The notes beneath the pieces were generated by a model. That model saw nothing but the letters and a program-made list of their open reading frames with translations, was not told the DNA's origin and ran no database searches. Positions 45,001 to 58,462 of a stretch of DNA of 64,000 bases are shown here, one piece after another (the stretch's first letter is position 1; the number at the start of each line of letters is the position of its first letter). The DNA is from Paragyromitra xinjiangensis. Taxonomy: Eukaryota > Ascomycota > Pezizomycetes > Pezizales > Discinaceae. The position numbers were made by a program, and so were the translations under genes. The stretch lies in assembly GCA_038503065.1 (NCBI GenBank), contig JBCAMK010000006.1, positions 1,612,001 to 1,676,000 of the forward strand. Direction: 5' to 3'.

Positions 45001-48000
45001 GAGAATTAGACACTGTCCGTGTCGGCGGAGGTGCGGATTTATCAGCGCCGGGTAACAGTTGGCGAGTTCAGTTGGATGGTAGAAGTAGCTGCTGGGCCCG
45101 GGAGAGTTCTTGGGGAATGCTGGAGGAATTGTTGGGTAAGTGGCGGCGTGGGGGTTGGCGAGGGAAGAGGTGCTCAGGCCGAGGAGACAAGTGGAGGGAG
45201 GGAATAGGGAGGGAAAGAACGCAAGAGAGAGAACACGAAGGTCTGGGAGAACAGCAACGTCAGGGAGAAGATGGGGAGGAGCAAGTAATCAAGAGCGTGT
45301 AAATAATATAATGAGGACAAGTACAGTAATAACCAAGAGCAGAGCAGGCAGAAATGTGTGTATGTTGGCGCAAAAAGGAAAAGTTGGCAGTAGAAAACGG
45401 AGGCGTCGGTGCAGTACGCAGGCTGTAGGTACGTAGACGGAGGAAGCAAAAGACGCAGAACGAGATGGAGTACGAGTATAATTTTTCCACACGCAAAAAC
45501 AACCCGGCAGAGAGTGTTCACTGCCCAATCTATCTCTGCAGCCGGCGGTCCTAATCGGGCAGCGGAAGCCGCACGGATGTTGAGACCGGCACGATTGAAT
45601 CGAGGAGAAGAATCTACATCATATGTTACCGTTGCTGGGAATCACAAAGCCTGCGCAACTATTCACACAGCTGGGGATTGACAAAGGCCACCTGTATGTG
45701 GGTAGTAGTGCTTCTGTAGCCAAGTGTCGTAGAAATGCCGAGTGATTGGAAAGAACCCCGAAGAGATCCCACCGACGACTGCCGCTGCTGCCCTGCAACT
45801 ACTACCGGTAGAGCGTAGGCCATGTATGCAGCTTCCCATTTGTACGTTCCGTCTACTAGCGCCAGCATTCAACCTGTGCCGTGCGAATCTACGACTTTCA
45901 GATGTTGGCGATGGCCATAGCCATGGGCAAGAGATAGCAAAATGGCATCTATCTGGCAGTGATGTTGTGTGCTTTGGAGATATTCGCACTCCGCACTGAG
46001 GCACAGTCTGGAGCGCGCAATAGCCGGCGGAGTTGCGGAACTGCAGGTCTAGACATCGATCACGTGGCGAGTCCAGGGTTAGGGCTGGCTGTGATCTGTT
46101 CCTGCTCTATGCACAGCAACATCTTCACCAACAGCAAAAGCACGGAGGTCAATCATACCCAATTCCAGCCCAACACTCCTCGTCCCGATGTCTATCAACT
46201 CGGATGTGCCTCTGAGACTTGAGTAACGGTAATAGCGCAACGCCTAATGTCTCAGACAGTACGTCCCACTGCTCTTATAACGACCAGTCATCAAACCCTC
46301 TTCGCGGACATAGCGTTGAGTGGGATGCCAATGGTGTTTGCCCACCCAGGTGTCTCCCCCATCACGAAGACGACGACGTCATACACGCCCAGCAGTCGCT
46401 TTCACAATGGCATAAAATAATTATTCGCCACAGTGAGGATTTGTAACATGGATCCCATCAATAGATCCAGATTGTAGTTTCAATAGCGACCTGTAATTGC
46501 CAGACAAACAACACAGAGCTTCTCGCCATACAGAAGGCGTAAGTACTCGTGGTCTAACATAAGTACCTGAAAATGTCTTTTGGTGGCAATAACTTTTGAT
46601 GCATCCCGCGGCAACGCTTCATAGTTTGGTTGGCCAAATCCATACCCCTATTTTCAAGTACTTATAGGTAGTAGAGCACGAGTAGGTATTCACACAGATC
46701 TATTTGTGGCTCCTCATATTCCGTTTTATTTGCAGATCAAGAAATGGACCTTATCGGTGCGGTCCTCTCCCGCGCACATCTTTTCCGGAATCCGTTTGCT
46801 TTCGCTGTCAAGACAGATAGTGTAGGACAAGGTAGGTCTAATATTGAAGAGGAGGAAAGTGAGACTTGTTGAATAATAATCACGGCAATCTTTTTTTTTT
46901 TTCTTCCTACGGTTCTCTTGTGTTGTACAAATATGACAGGCTCCGCTGGGCCGATTGGAGGCTGAGATACGCACGTGCATGTCCGTCCCTCAACACTTAT
47001 CAAAGAGCAAAAGCTGGGATGGGTGTCGAGAATAAAAGATCTAGAGGCCGCTTTTGATCCTTTTCATCCTAGGCTCTTGGTGCGGGATGCTTTTACCTAA
47101 TGCGGGATGCTTTTAGCGACAAATTTATCCTAAACTAACAGTCATGCGCTGGAAATTGGGTAAGATTGCAGAGGGCTGGGGGAGAAAGATATAGGGTTAG
47201 GGGAAAGGCTAGTATAGAGTCTTAGTCAGCAGGGTTATACAACTAAATATTTGGGTATCGAGGCTCTTTCTTTTTTTCTCTTATCTTACGCGGCTTTAGG
47301 GGATTGAGAGTATTGCTATGTTTCATCTTCGGGTTGCTGTCTCTTTTTCGTTCAACGTGTTTCGTTTGGCGCAACTGGTAGATGAGCACAAACTACCCGC
47401 TCAATCGACATGACAGTTAGCTGTGTTATTTCTACGTCAGGTATTATATTACTGTAGTGTAGAATGGGAATTGATACAGATGTTGAGTAGAGGATATTAA
47501 AGCAGACATTAAGATGAAGAATGATCAGAAGGGTCGAATTCCCCTTTACACACACACCATACATATCACTAGGAAACTTCAGTGTCTATGCTCCGTAAGC
47601 TCGAAGTAGCTGCTACATGTACTGGATATTCAAGTAATAGCTTCAGTAGCAATAGTTAGATTTATGAGATAGGTACATGTAGTAGGGACAGAAATATAGA
47701 AGTATAAGAATATTAAGAAGCTAATATCTCCAACCGTCATTTCAAGTATTGATCCATACCCCGAAGTGGCTAAACCAAGGCCATTGTATTCCATATCAAA
47801 CCCTAGCGAGTTCGGGAATAAAACCCCTCTCTTACGTCCCTACATATGATTTTGATTTAGAAGCCCCCAACGGTCTCAACACTTAAAAAAACCCATCAGC
47901 CAGCCCACCAGCATCTAGTAGTTCCAACCAATAGAAGTGATTCACCTACTAGTCTAGCTTGTTTGGGGGAATAACTTTAAAACAGCTGCACGAGTGGAGG

Positions 48001-49647
48001 AACAATGACGTCATGTTGAAGAAATGGGAGAGGTTAGTCATCTGACATCGATTCCTGGGTATATATAGCCACTGTGACCTTCTTCTCCGAAACACAGTTT
48101 CTCTGTGGGTCTAAGACTCTCTATATTTTTTCCTCATTGCCATTACGATCGACTATTCAGATACCCTACAAGCTAATTCGAGGACCTCTCTTTATGTCGA
48201 AACAAGAATAAATGACTATTCAGTATGCTTATTCAAGCCTGTCAGGTGGATTGATGAGTCGGTTGAAGGGAGGCCCTATTCTCCGGGTGCCTCCTCGGGG
48301 ACCAAGCTGGTCAGCACACTTCATTTACTGGTTCGAATGGAATTCTCTAGGATGGTTCGATATTCAGAACGGGCTCCTAGATGGTAGCCTATCCGTGCCT
48401 AGTTACAAAGATATTCAAAATGTCTGAAAAGGCGTACAAGGTCGTCAGTGCGTCAGCTGTCGGTTGAGATTGTGCATTGATTACAGGAGAACACCGGTAT
48501 GTAGCTCGGGCTTCAAAAACGACTGAATGACGGGAGATCCGATCTACTGATCTACCTCCTGGATGCATCATGATCTTTTTTTATAGGTCCTGAGAAGCGG
48601 ATTTCAAGGACTGGGCTGGCGGATTTTATGGAAATTCCTAGATGTCTTGAGGGAATAATTGGGGTCTATTGCGCGGAACCTAACACTGATTACTATTCTA
48701 CATCCACCGCAACTCTATAGAGATTGGTTGTTGGGGGATCTTGTTTGATGTCTGGACTGGGGAAACGATTTTGTTTTCCTTAATATTTGGACTAGGGAGC
48801 GAAAGAACTACGCCAGGAGTCACAGAGGTTTATTGATTATTTGGCCAGAGGGGCGGTCGAGACTAAATTTATTCCCGTATACTTGCTATTTAGGTTCAAC
48901 GCTACGGTTTGGTAGGTTAAGCTCGCAAAACCTCCCCCTTGTATCAAACTAATTCGTGTTTATAGTCCAAGACTAAGTGGAACACTTATGTGGAAGAGAG
49001 AGAGAGAGCTGTCTCGTATTTGGTACAGCGGAATAGCGTCTAATTCATTGTCATCTGGCAAGGATACTAAGGTTGGGGGAACCAGAAAGGCTTAACTACT
49101 ATTCTTCGGTGTTGGCGAAGACTATTTATTGATGGGGGTTGGGGTATGGTGGTGAAGTGGAAAAAAAACTGCTAGTTGAATATGAGAAATATGTTTCTAA
49201 AACAATAGCACTTGTCAGTAAGGGCAAAAGCGAATGTTGAATTATCAGCACTACACACTATGGAGGGATAGTTTGAGGACTGTCGGATCGTAAAGGGCAA
49301 ACTGTAGTGAAAACAAATTTAGACTGCCAAGGGAGTAGAAAAGGGGCATTTGTTTGCTGCTGCTTTACGGGTGACTTATAGTGAGGAGTACTTTACTAGT
49401 ATAGATAGACAAGCTTAGACCTATATACGCGAGACCGCTGATATTAGCGAGATCTTTCCAGGGGTTGTGAATTTGCAGCGTGAAGTATCATTTCCTTGTC
49501 TAGCCCTAGAAGCCTGACAGGAAGCTAATGGTGCTGCCAAAATTGCACCTCGCAACCCACGAAAAACCTCACATCATCTCGCTACCACCTACCATCTCTA
49601 TTCCTAATCTCCACCACGAAAAAGAAGCGATACCCGTAACAAACAAG
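45001..49647. other. Gene-poor region between SCAP and the ankyrin gene
   Basis: About 4.6 kb without a convincing gene. Open frames stay short and lack motifs. Seen: a perfect 14-nt core repeated as a 20-nt tandem (TGCGGGATGCTTTTA) at 47081-47115, two ACATGTA palindromes about 60 bp apart (47613 and 47674), a GA-run at 48997-49008 and a T-run at 46891-46903. The last ~300 bp are the promoter of the gene at 49648. Confidence 0.5.
47081..47120. repeat. 20-nt tandem duplication
   Basis: Two adjacent units starting TGCGGGATGCTTTTA at 47081 and 47101; the last five bases of each unit differ (CCTAA versus GCGAC). Confidence 0.8.
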
Positions 49648-50454
49648 ATGCCTTCGCCAAACATCTGGATAGCTGCTAGTGACGGCGACATCGCAGCTGT
49701 TGGTCAATTCCTCGCCCAAGATCCCACCGCCGTTAATTCCCACGATGAGAATGGTTGTAAGTAGCCCCAACCGCACCCCACTACCCCACCATCGCGTCTC
49801 TTCTACCACCACGTTTCTACGGCATAAAATATTACAGCAATTATTTACGTTCCCTTCTAAGAAATGACCCAAAATAAAAGACACTCCGATCCACGCCGCC
49901 GCATCCTACAACCACGTCTCGCTACTAAAATCCCTCATACGCAACCACGGCGGTAACGTTAACGTCGAGGACCACGACGGGGACACCCCGTTGTTTGCAG
50001 CTGAGACCGTTGAGACCGCAAAGGTGCTCGTTGAAGAGCTGGGCGCGGACGCAGCGCATCAGAATAGTTCTGGACTAACTGTACGTTTCTCGGTGTTTGG
50101 TCACGATGAATACAGCTGACATTATTGCAGGCAGCGGACACGATTGAAGAAGATGGTCAATTTCCTCTCGTAGCTGCCTACCTTCGTGATCTTCAGCCCT
50201 CTGATGGGCTGATCCCAAGACCTCCTCCAGGCGTCTCTGTGAACTTGTCTGCGGTTGAAGACACAGCTGATTCGCTCCCGCCGGTTGATGATGCACTAAG
50301 ACAGAGGATACAAGAGTTGGCATCACGTGCGGATTTTAATAGTGAGGAGACACAGAGGGAATTGAGGGATCTGGTTACGCAGGCTGTGCATGAACATATT
50401 GTGGAACCAGAGACAGACAGGAGTGTTAGGCAAAGACAGGGTGAAATCTCATGA
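49648..50454 (+). CDS. Small ankyrin-repeat protein (S. pombe SPBP16F5.05c-like)
   Basis: Three exons, 49648-49756, 49881-50080 and 50131-50454, giving 210 aa. It begins MPSPNIWIAASDGDIAAVGQ and continues ENGYTPIHAAASYNHVSLL and EDHDGDTPLFAAETVETAK, about three ankyrin repeats, with a helical acidic C-terminal tail. The opening NIWIAASDG and the order of blocks match a conserved small fungal ankyrin protein known from fission yeast and possibly related to yeast Yar1, an Rps3 chaperone; that functional link is inference. The Tyr codon of GYTPIH is completed across intron 1. The upstream in-frame ATG at 49528 would add 40 weakly conserved residues; I prefer 49648, which matches the family start. 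Confidence 0.88.
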
Positions 50455-50706
50455 TCATCACGTGAGAGCTGGTGTGGTACAAAATTTTTGTATGTACATA
50501 CAAAGGGGAATCATTATGACTAAACCAAACAGCTGATTAGAAACCACCCGTTTTGGTTGGTCTTCCATGGGGGAAAAGGAAATACAAGAAAGTAGTTCGT
50601 CTCTATTCTTTTGTGTGGTATCAACCGACCCTGGGCCTCGAAAGTAGTAGTAAGGGCTACAATGCAAAAACCCTACCGTTAATATACTCTATCTTTTGGA
50701 TATAAT

Positions 50707-52132
50707 TTAGATAGCTATGGATTTCTTTTCTCTCATCTCCTTATAAAAGTCGACTACTGAGGTGTAGACAACCAACAAAATACCTAGTCACAAATAAAGT
50801 TAGTGTCGGGCTAGAAAAACGCTAGGGTGGGATGATTTAATAGTGCATACCTCCTCCAGGGCCTAGACGAAGAACCTTCGGCAAGAATCCCTTATATAGT
50901 GCACCAAGCCCTTCCTCCCTAGCTACCATAGCTATTGAGGGTAGGGTCCAGTTGTACTTGGGAACAACACCCTTAACACGAACCGTATTTTGGATACGAG
51001 ACTTAACCACATCCGCGCTATTTATTGGTTTAGTGGCGTCCAGATATTCTCTGAAGGTCAGTTCTAACTTACGGAGTGTTCAACATAGTACCAAAAGTAC
51101 CACCGATCGAACCTGCGATCAGGTCATTGACCATCTGCCCCTGCTTGGTATCTCTTTTAGGTAAAAGTGACTTGACCTGGTGAATAACACCAAAGTAACC
51201 AGCGTTCCACACAACGTGTCTCCACAGTGTGCTCTCAAGGCCGTTATACATAGCCAACACACCCTCCGCCTTGATAGTCTTCTGGACCACGTCGATCATG
51301 CCATTATATTTGCCTGCGGATGCCTTATCTTGTAGACGAATCTTGACGAGCTCAAAAGGGACTACAATGAAGGATTCTGTGGCTCCAGCGGTGGCACCAG
51401 TGAGGATCGAGAGGGACTGTGTCATGTGAGATGCGCCGAAGATGTTCTTGTAGAATTTGCCCCATTCGTCATTGGCAGCGAACTTGGTGGCCCTGAGTGT
51501 ATTAGGACTAAGCTATATCTGAACCTTAGATGGGGAACGTAGGTAACTATACCTCTTGGGAGCTTCCATGAGAATGGGGGCTGTGATACCGCGGTATAAT
51601 CTCGAGAAACTGTAAAATCTGGTCAACGAAGAGCTTTTAGCTCAAAGATTGAAAGTATATCATACCCTTCATTCTTGATAATCTTCTTGAAGCAGTCCAT
51701 TGTGCCATTGTACCTATCAGCACCAATCGCAGTGTTGTCTTGTAATTGTCTGCAGAAATGAGCCTAGTCCAAGGTTCGAGTGATTGCTGGAGGAGGAACT
51801 CTCTTACACTCGGGTCTTGACGACATCAAGAGGATACCTAAGTTGATGTTTAGCAAGGGTGATAAGATAGCACCGGAATTGGGAAGGACTTACATGGTAA
51901 GAATCTGACGCATAGAACAGCTGCATTAGTATCAAACAACCATTAAGTATCACCGCAGAACTCCAGAAGAACTCCAACAAACCTCAGAGATTCCCGCAAT
52001 GGCCCCTAAAATCTTCGGTCAGCTCTGCGCAAAAAATTTTCTTTATAAAAAAAGCAATATAAAGAGAAAATGAAATTACTCACCGGCCACGAAGGTCACG
52101 GAAAATGGAATGGGTTGGTTGTACGTCGTCAT
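50707..52132 (-). CDS. ODC1: Mitochondrial 2-oxodicarboxylate carrier
   Basis: Inner-membrane carrier exchanging 2-oxoadipate and 2-oxoglutarate, needed in lysine metabolism. Nine exons: 52132-52084, 52005-51983, 51904-51894, 51837-51808, 51749-51666, 51609-51553, 51492-51073, 51017-50851 and 50783-50707, giving 305 aa, the normal carrier size. Three carrier signatures are present: YPLDVVKTR, VPFELVKIRLQ and TPADVVKSRIQ, each in its own repeat, with YNGTMDCFKKIIKNEG and YNGMIDVVQKTIKAEG after the first two. The ODC assignment rests on QPIPFSVTFVAGAIAGISEI, FAANDEWGKFYK and the end PGGGILLVVY. Exon 3 is only 11 nt and exons 2 and 4 are 23 and 30 nt. It is divergent from DNA2. Confidence 0.93.
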
Positions 52133-52920
52133 TTTTTTCGTTGATAAGAGTGCCTGACGTAGAGATTGAGGTGAGAAAAATTAAAGGAATTAAAGTGGAT
52201 GGAGAGAGGAGAAAGTGAATTATTTCGTCGGCACACGAGGGGTTTTGAGGCGCCGCATTCGAATTCTGGGGTAGGCTTTTTTGGGAGTCAAGTGGGGGGT
52301 GGAGAAAGCCGGGTGACTTGCAACTTACAATTGAACTAGGGAATCTCGGCTATTGAGATCCGTAGGGCAAGATGGCGGCTCAATCTGCAAGCTTCTTGAC
52401 CAGGCAACGCTGAAGGCTTTAAACTCTTCGTTGTGGACCCGAGGATGAGGAGACTAATGTCCCTCAAGCACATAATAAATGTAACCAAAGTTCTGTGGTA
52501 AAGCAGTGAATTTTTAGTATCAATGGGATATTAAATGCAGTCTGTAGAAATCTCGATTTCATAAACAACTAAATTACTGTGATTATGAAAGCCAAGCATT
52601 TCCGCCCTGAATGAATTCTGGGACCTGAGACGCGAGTAACAGTCATCTCGAAAGTGGTTATTTTCTCGATTGCGGGGGTTTGTCCGCGTCGCGTGTTGAG
52701 GATAACAAGCGCGTCTCAATTCAATTTAGCGTTATCCATGACAAAAGACATCGCGAGTATCACAACACTTCCCTAACGGTCGAACTTTCGCTCTTTTGCT
52801 TTACAATCCCCTTTCTGGCTCGACTCGCTCCTGTTCATCTCTTTTGCATATCCACAACATCCTCAGCATCTCTCTTGTCCCATTTTGCTACAATCTTTTA
52901 GCTGTATCCTTTCCCATGCT
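52133..52920. promoter_or_regulatory. Divergent promoter region ODC1 / DNA2 with ACGCG cluster
   Basis: Four ACGCG cores (three read as CGCGT on the plus strand) lie at 52630-52634, 52685-52689, 52690-52694 and 52710-52714, 207-291 bp before the DNA2 start. ACGCG is the core of the MBF site of S-phase genes. Pyrimidine-rich sequence follows up to the start. No gene is seen; a weak open frame at 52680-52901 lies within the leader. Confidence 0.5.
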
Positions 52921-55900
52921 ATGTCTCGACGTCCCACTACTAGCTTCTTCGACCAAGATCACTCTGCAAAGGTAATTGTGCCATTCGCGTTATCTAAAAA
53001 ATTCTCCGCCAATTTTGTTTCTTTTTGTTGATTGAACTTTCTATTTGAAGTCTAGAGGTGCCCCCTATAGAAAACGAGGCTCATACCCTCAGCAGAACCA
53101 TTCATCCCATACGTCTCGAACCAATTCGGCAGCTGGCCCTGCCATACCGGTTTCGGCCGAGTCTAAATCAAAACTAGGAGCTTTCGCGTTCAGCAAGCCG
53201 TCTACACCCCGCAAAACAGCTACGGGCGTGGAGTCAGAGCCTGGGACTAACGATGGCGACACCGCTGTTCTCGAGGACACGGACGCCATGGCCGGTTCAC
53301 TACCAGATCCTGTGCCAGACCCAGTTAAGGAATGTCCCAAAACGCCAGCTCCAAGACTACCTCTATCAGACCTGATAGGCCTTGGCGATGAGGGAGGGTT
53401 TACTCAGGTTGTGCCACAAGCTGATGCTTCACCAGAGGATCGGATTATGTGGCAGCTGTCGCCTCGAGGAACACCCAGTGCCTCTCAGACAACGCCTGCA
53501 GTAAAGAAGGAGAAACGTGGGAAGAAACGGCCGCTAAATTCTGCCCTCATGTCGTCTCCTAATGTTGATAGTCCTGCCGTGAAGAAACGTCAGAAGGGAG
53601 TTTCCAATCTTCAACGACTAGGTACTACATTCAAGGCTCCTTTTGCAGATCCAGCAATGCAATTGTGGAGCAAATATTCGGCTGGTAGCGGCTCGGGCTC
53701 TACGAATGCTCGTGCTATCAATCCTGCTGCCCGTCTATTCGGTGCTGAAGGCTCTCAACGGGGTGGCCTAAATCAATCACCGGGAGGGCTGAGACGCTCC
53801 TATAGCTGCGGGCCAGACTGGCCTCACTCACGACTCAAGAGGAGGAAGACAAACTCTTCTGAAGATGTCCCTGAACTGGATGAATCTATCGAGGAACAGC
53901 TTATAAAAGTAGATGATCTTAGAACTCACGGACTTGGACCATCAAGATTATCAAGAGTTAGTCGATTAGTGGAGAAGATGAAAGAAACACTAGAGAAGCC
54001 TTCATCTATGCCTAATATACCATCGTCTTCTTCACCGCTACCATATACACACGACCATCTAGACCTTGCATCATCTCCAACGCGTAGAATAGCGGGGAGA
54101 AGGAGTTACGAGGATAATAATAATGCCGTGGGAGGTGCGGAGTGTGTAAATGATGGTAGCTCGGATACTGAAGACTTTGGGGACTTTGATGATGATGATA
54201 TCGACATGGTTATGTTGGAGAAAGTGGACAAGTTGGCTGCGAGCCAAGCTGTGCCTCAAAGCGTCTTGTTTGCGGAACCGATGGCAAAATTACGTGTTTC
54301 ACCCCTACTTGAGGAGCTAAAACTACCTCCTCCAGCTGAAGAACAGAAGCTGCCCTCACCAGAGGAGGACGATGAATTTGACGACGGAGATGATGCTTTT
54401 TATACCGAAGATTTCGAGAATATCATTTCTAAATATGAAACGCAAACTGCACAGTCGATGCCAGCAACTAATTTGGCACAAAATGTACCACAGATGAATC
54501 CCCAGGAAATTACCAATGCTCTCGCTACTCAGGTTTTGGTTGAGTTTGGTGATATTGATTTCGACGAGTGGGATGAGGAGGCACTTCAATTAACTAATGG
54601 CATGGTGCGCATCTCCTCACCAGCCCGGGTTTGCAGAACGTCTAATGATTTCAAGAAAGATTTAAAACCGAAAAGCATAAAAAGATATTTGGTCGAGAAT
54701 GTTTCTCTTGGTAAGTGGAAGTGGAAAAATCATGCGATCCGCGAAGAAAAGGTATGCCGCATATCTGGTCATTGAGTTGTGATATAGACTGACGGGTTTA
54801 GGTATTGCGAGTGAGAGACGAAAAAAACAATACAGAGAACACCGTTGTGCTTCGTGAATCATGGTATGACACCATAGTTACTGAAGGCGACCATCTTCAT
54901 TTAATTGGCACTTTCGATTCAACCGGCCAATGCATCGTTGATAACGCTCGCAACATGGTTATTCTCCATCCCGACTTCCTTGTCTCATGTACAGTAGTAG
55001 CAGATTCCTTCGGTTGCACCAGAAAGGCTGTAATGCAAGATCGCGTGAAAGCAGCAGGAGATCTCAGCAAACCTATGGTTTATGGAAATATATTGCATGC
55101 ATTGTTTCAGTTGGCGTTGGAGGCGAATGATTTTTCGACTATATTTTTAAACGCTGGTATAGAGAAGCTTGTGGTTGAGCATGTAGAAAGTCTTTATGTT
55201 TTGCATGAACAAATACCCGTAGCGAGGGAGTATTTACAGTCGAAGCTGGGGTTACTGCAAGACTGGGCGAATACCTTTTTGGCTGCTAAACCAAAGGTAG
55301 GGGACTCTTGCTCTGGTGTGTTTAATAGGGAAATAGCTAATTTAAATAGAAATCTGCAGTAGTTCAAGATCATCGTGGTCCAACTGCTCCAATCGTTGCT
55401 ATCAATAAATTACTTGACATCGAGGAACATGTCTGGTCGCCTATGTTCGGGCTGAAGGGAAATATTGATGCGACAGTTCAGGCTACAATCATTGATAAGA
55501 AGGGCGAAAAGACTTTAACAATTCCCCTTGAACTCAAAACCGGCAAGAATTCGAGCTCTGCTGTACATAGAGCCCAAACTATGCTCTATACTCTTCTTAT
55601 GTCAGATCGTTATGGTCTGTTACACCCTTCCCGTTCTAAAAACGCTAGCTGATTTCATTTCAGATGTCGACATAGCGTGTGGACTGCTTTATTACCTAGA
55701 GAAACCAGAGATGATTCGTGTACCTGCCATCCGCGAAGAGCTTCGCGGGATGATAATTGCTCGCAACGAACTTGCAAGCTTTTCTCGCAGTCGTACCGTT
55801 CTCCCCGAGATGTTAAGGAATGCGCACGCTTGTGAAAGGTGTTATGCGAAGACGCCGTGTTTCCTCTATCATAAACTCCTGGAGGATGGCACTCCAGAGA

Positions 55901-58127
55901 CCAGTGGCGTCGAAAAGCACTTCCTCGAAATGACTGGGCATCTTGGTGAATCTCACGTGGCATTCTTTAAACACTGGGATAACCTACTGTCGAAAGAGGA
56001 AAAAGACTTATTTCGTTTCCGCCGAGAGCTCTGGGGCATGGTCAGCTCCGAGCGCGAGCTTGTGGGAAGATGCTTTGGGGATCTCGTTATCGAGCCGGGG
56101 TCGATTTCGGTCAACGATTCTGCGGGGAAAATTAATAAGTACACCTATACTTTCACCAAACAGCAAGCAAGCCCTACTTTCAGCTTCTTGGATTCTCAGA
56201 TTAACGCCGGAGAGCCGATTGTCATTTCGGACGAAAGAGGTCATTTTGCACTTGCATTGGGATATGCCACGGATATTCGTAAGGAATGGATCACAGTCCA
56301 GGTGGATAGGAGGCTTCATAATGCTCGTATCAAGAAGCCGGGATTCGATGGGATATATAATCAGGTTTTTGCTGGAATTATGGAGGTCACCGAGGACGGG
56401 AAACCTGCTGCTATTTCAACTCAAGGAGGAGAGGAGGAAGAGCTATTGTTCAGGCTCGACAAAGACGAATTCAGCAACGGCATGGCTGTCGTACGGAATA
56501 ATCTCGTCCAGCTGATGACACCGAATCTGGCAGAAAAGTATCGCGGGTTGATTGTGGAACTTGAAGCGCCAACTTTCAAGCATATATCAACGGCCTATGA
56601 GCTGCTGGGTGATGGGGCGGAGTTGAATGGCGATCAGCGTGCGGCGATCGAGAAAGTCATGACTGCTCAGGACTATGCGCTTGTCCTGGGGATGCCCGGG
56701 ACGGGGAAGACAACAACGATTGCACATATCATTAGAGCGCTTGTGTCACAGGGAAAGAGCGTTCTTCTAACTTCATACACGCATACGGCTGTGGATAATA
56801 TCTTGTTGAAAATCCGGGACGACAAGATTGATATCCTGCGGCTGGGGTCGGGAGCCAAGATTCATCCAGAGGTGAAGAAGTTTGCGAAATTGTCGGAAAC
56901 ACCGAGGAAAGACTTCAAAGAAATCCATGATGCGTTTCATAAGCCCAAAGTAGTAGCCACTACTTGCTTAGGGGTCAATCAGTGAGTTTATTTCCGCTAT
57001 ACCACCACGTCATCGCTAACAAGGATATTAGCACTATTTTCAACGAAAGGAACTTTGACTACTGTATCGTGGATGAAGCCTCCCAGATCACACTTCCTGT
57101 CTGTATAGGCCCCATCCGCATGGCCAACACGTTCATCCTTGTTGGCGATCATTATCAACTTCCACCACTTGTCAAGAATCCAGAAGCACGTGATGGGGGT
57201 TTAGATGTCAGCTTATTTAAGCTGTTGTCAGAAGCTCACCCAGAAGCGGTTGTTAGCCTGGAGCATCAGTATCGGATGTGTAAGGAGATCATGACGCTAT
57301 CGAATGAGCTTATCTACAACGGAAGGCTCAAGTGTGGAAATCAAGAGGTTGCAGATAAAAAGCTTATAATTCCAAATATGCAGGGATTGTCGAAGCTACA
57401 TTCAGCCTCAAGATCTTGTACTAGTGATCCATGCTGGATCCAAGATCTACTCAATGAGAACGTAAAAGCCTGCTTCGTCAATACCGACAACGTTCCAGCG
57501 CGCGAAGAGCGCCGTGGGGAACGTATCAATAACCCTACCGAAGCCGACCTCACCTTCCAGCTTGTTGAGGCCCTCATACACACTGGCATCTCACCCACAT
57601 CTATCGGTGTCATCTCTGTCTACAGGTCGCAACTCAAAATCATTCAGAACTTACTCCGCAGCCGGCCAGGAGTCGAAATGCACACCGCAGATAAATTCCA
57701 AGGTAGAGATAAAGAAGTTGTGATTATCTCGCTCGTACGAAGCAACGACGAACAAAACGTTGGTGAGTTGCTGAGGGATTGGAGACGAATCAATGTCGCG
57801 TTTACCAGGGCAAAGACGAAGTTGTTAGTATTGGGAAGTAAGAAAACTCTGAGCTCCAATGAGCTATTGAAACAATTTGTGGAGTTGATGGAGCGCAATA
57901 GCTGGGTGTATGATCTTCCGGCGGATGCACAGGCAGGACATATCATGCCAATTTTTGCAACACAAAGTCAGAAGCAGACGCAGTTGGAGAATATTGCAGG
58001 TGGCAGGAAACCGAAAGTGGCGAAGGGACCAGCAAAGGTTATTGATGGAAAGAGAGCAATGACGGCGAGGAAAGATTTTTTGGGGAATAGGCCCGTTTTG
58101 AGGGATATCATAAATGAGGTAGCTTGA
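52921..58127 (+). CDS. DNA2: DNA replication nuclease-helicase Dna2
   Basis: ATP-dependent helicase and flap nuclease for Okazaki-fragment maturation and DNA-end resection. Six exons: 52921-52971, 53051-54751, 54802-55315, 55360-55614, 55664-56981 and 57032-58127, giving 1644 aa. The first ~570 residues are disordered (Ser/Pro-rich, acidic patches). The RecB-like nuclease has GLKGNIDATVQ and the ELKTGK motif; iron-sulfur Cys are at VVADSFGC and HACERCYAKTPC. Helicase superfamily 1 motifs: I GMPGTGKTTT, II YCIVDEASQ, III VGDHYQLPP, IV SVYRSQL, V MHTADKFQGRDKEVVI, VI RRINVAFTRAKTKL. Intron 4 uses the donor GTCTGT at 55615. The donor of intron 3 (GTGTGT at 55316) and its acceptor (55359 or 55362) are a little uncertain. 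The initial exon is 17 codons ending in HSAK. Confidence 0.95.
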
Positions 58128-58462
58128 TGCTGCCGTGTACTTTTTATCTGTTTATATAGATTTTTGACGTCTGTAACACTAGATAGAGCGTCTAAGCGCA
58201 TAATTACATGCATTGTTAGATTATGAAGGGGAAAAATATGTAAAGATACCACGAAGTTTTATGTTTTATGAGTTTAGCAAATTTCTTTGGGTTAATTATG
58301 AAGGGAGAGTAAACTTCCATTTTCTTAATTCCATCGCATAGCAGCCATGAAAAAATGAAAAAGGATTGTGTCCCGAATGTGCCCCTCACATATGCCGCAA
58401 AATGAGACATCATGGATTCTAGGTACTCAAGGTAACGCAAAAAGAAGACTGTAAATTTCCCG

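Noticed and set aside
47525..47540. GGGTCGAATTCCCC resembling a tRNA B box
   Set aside because: No A box at the right distance and no cloverleaf could be drawn upstream or downstream.
52680..52901. 73-codon frame just before DNA2
   Set aside because: Begins at a non-ATG codon and lies in the pyrimidine-rich leader of DNA2; no motif.
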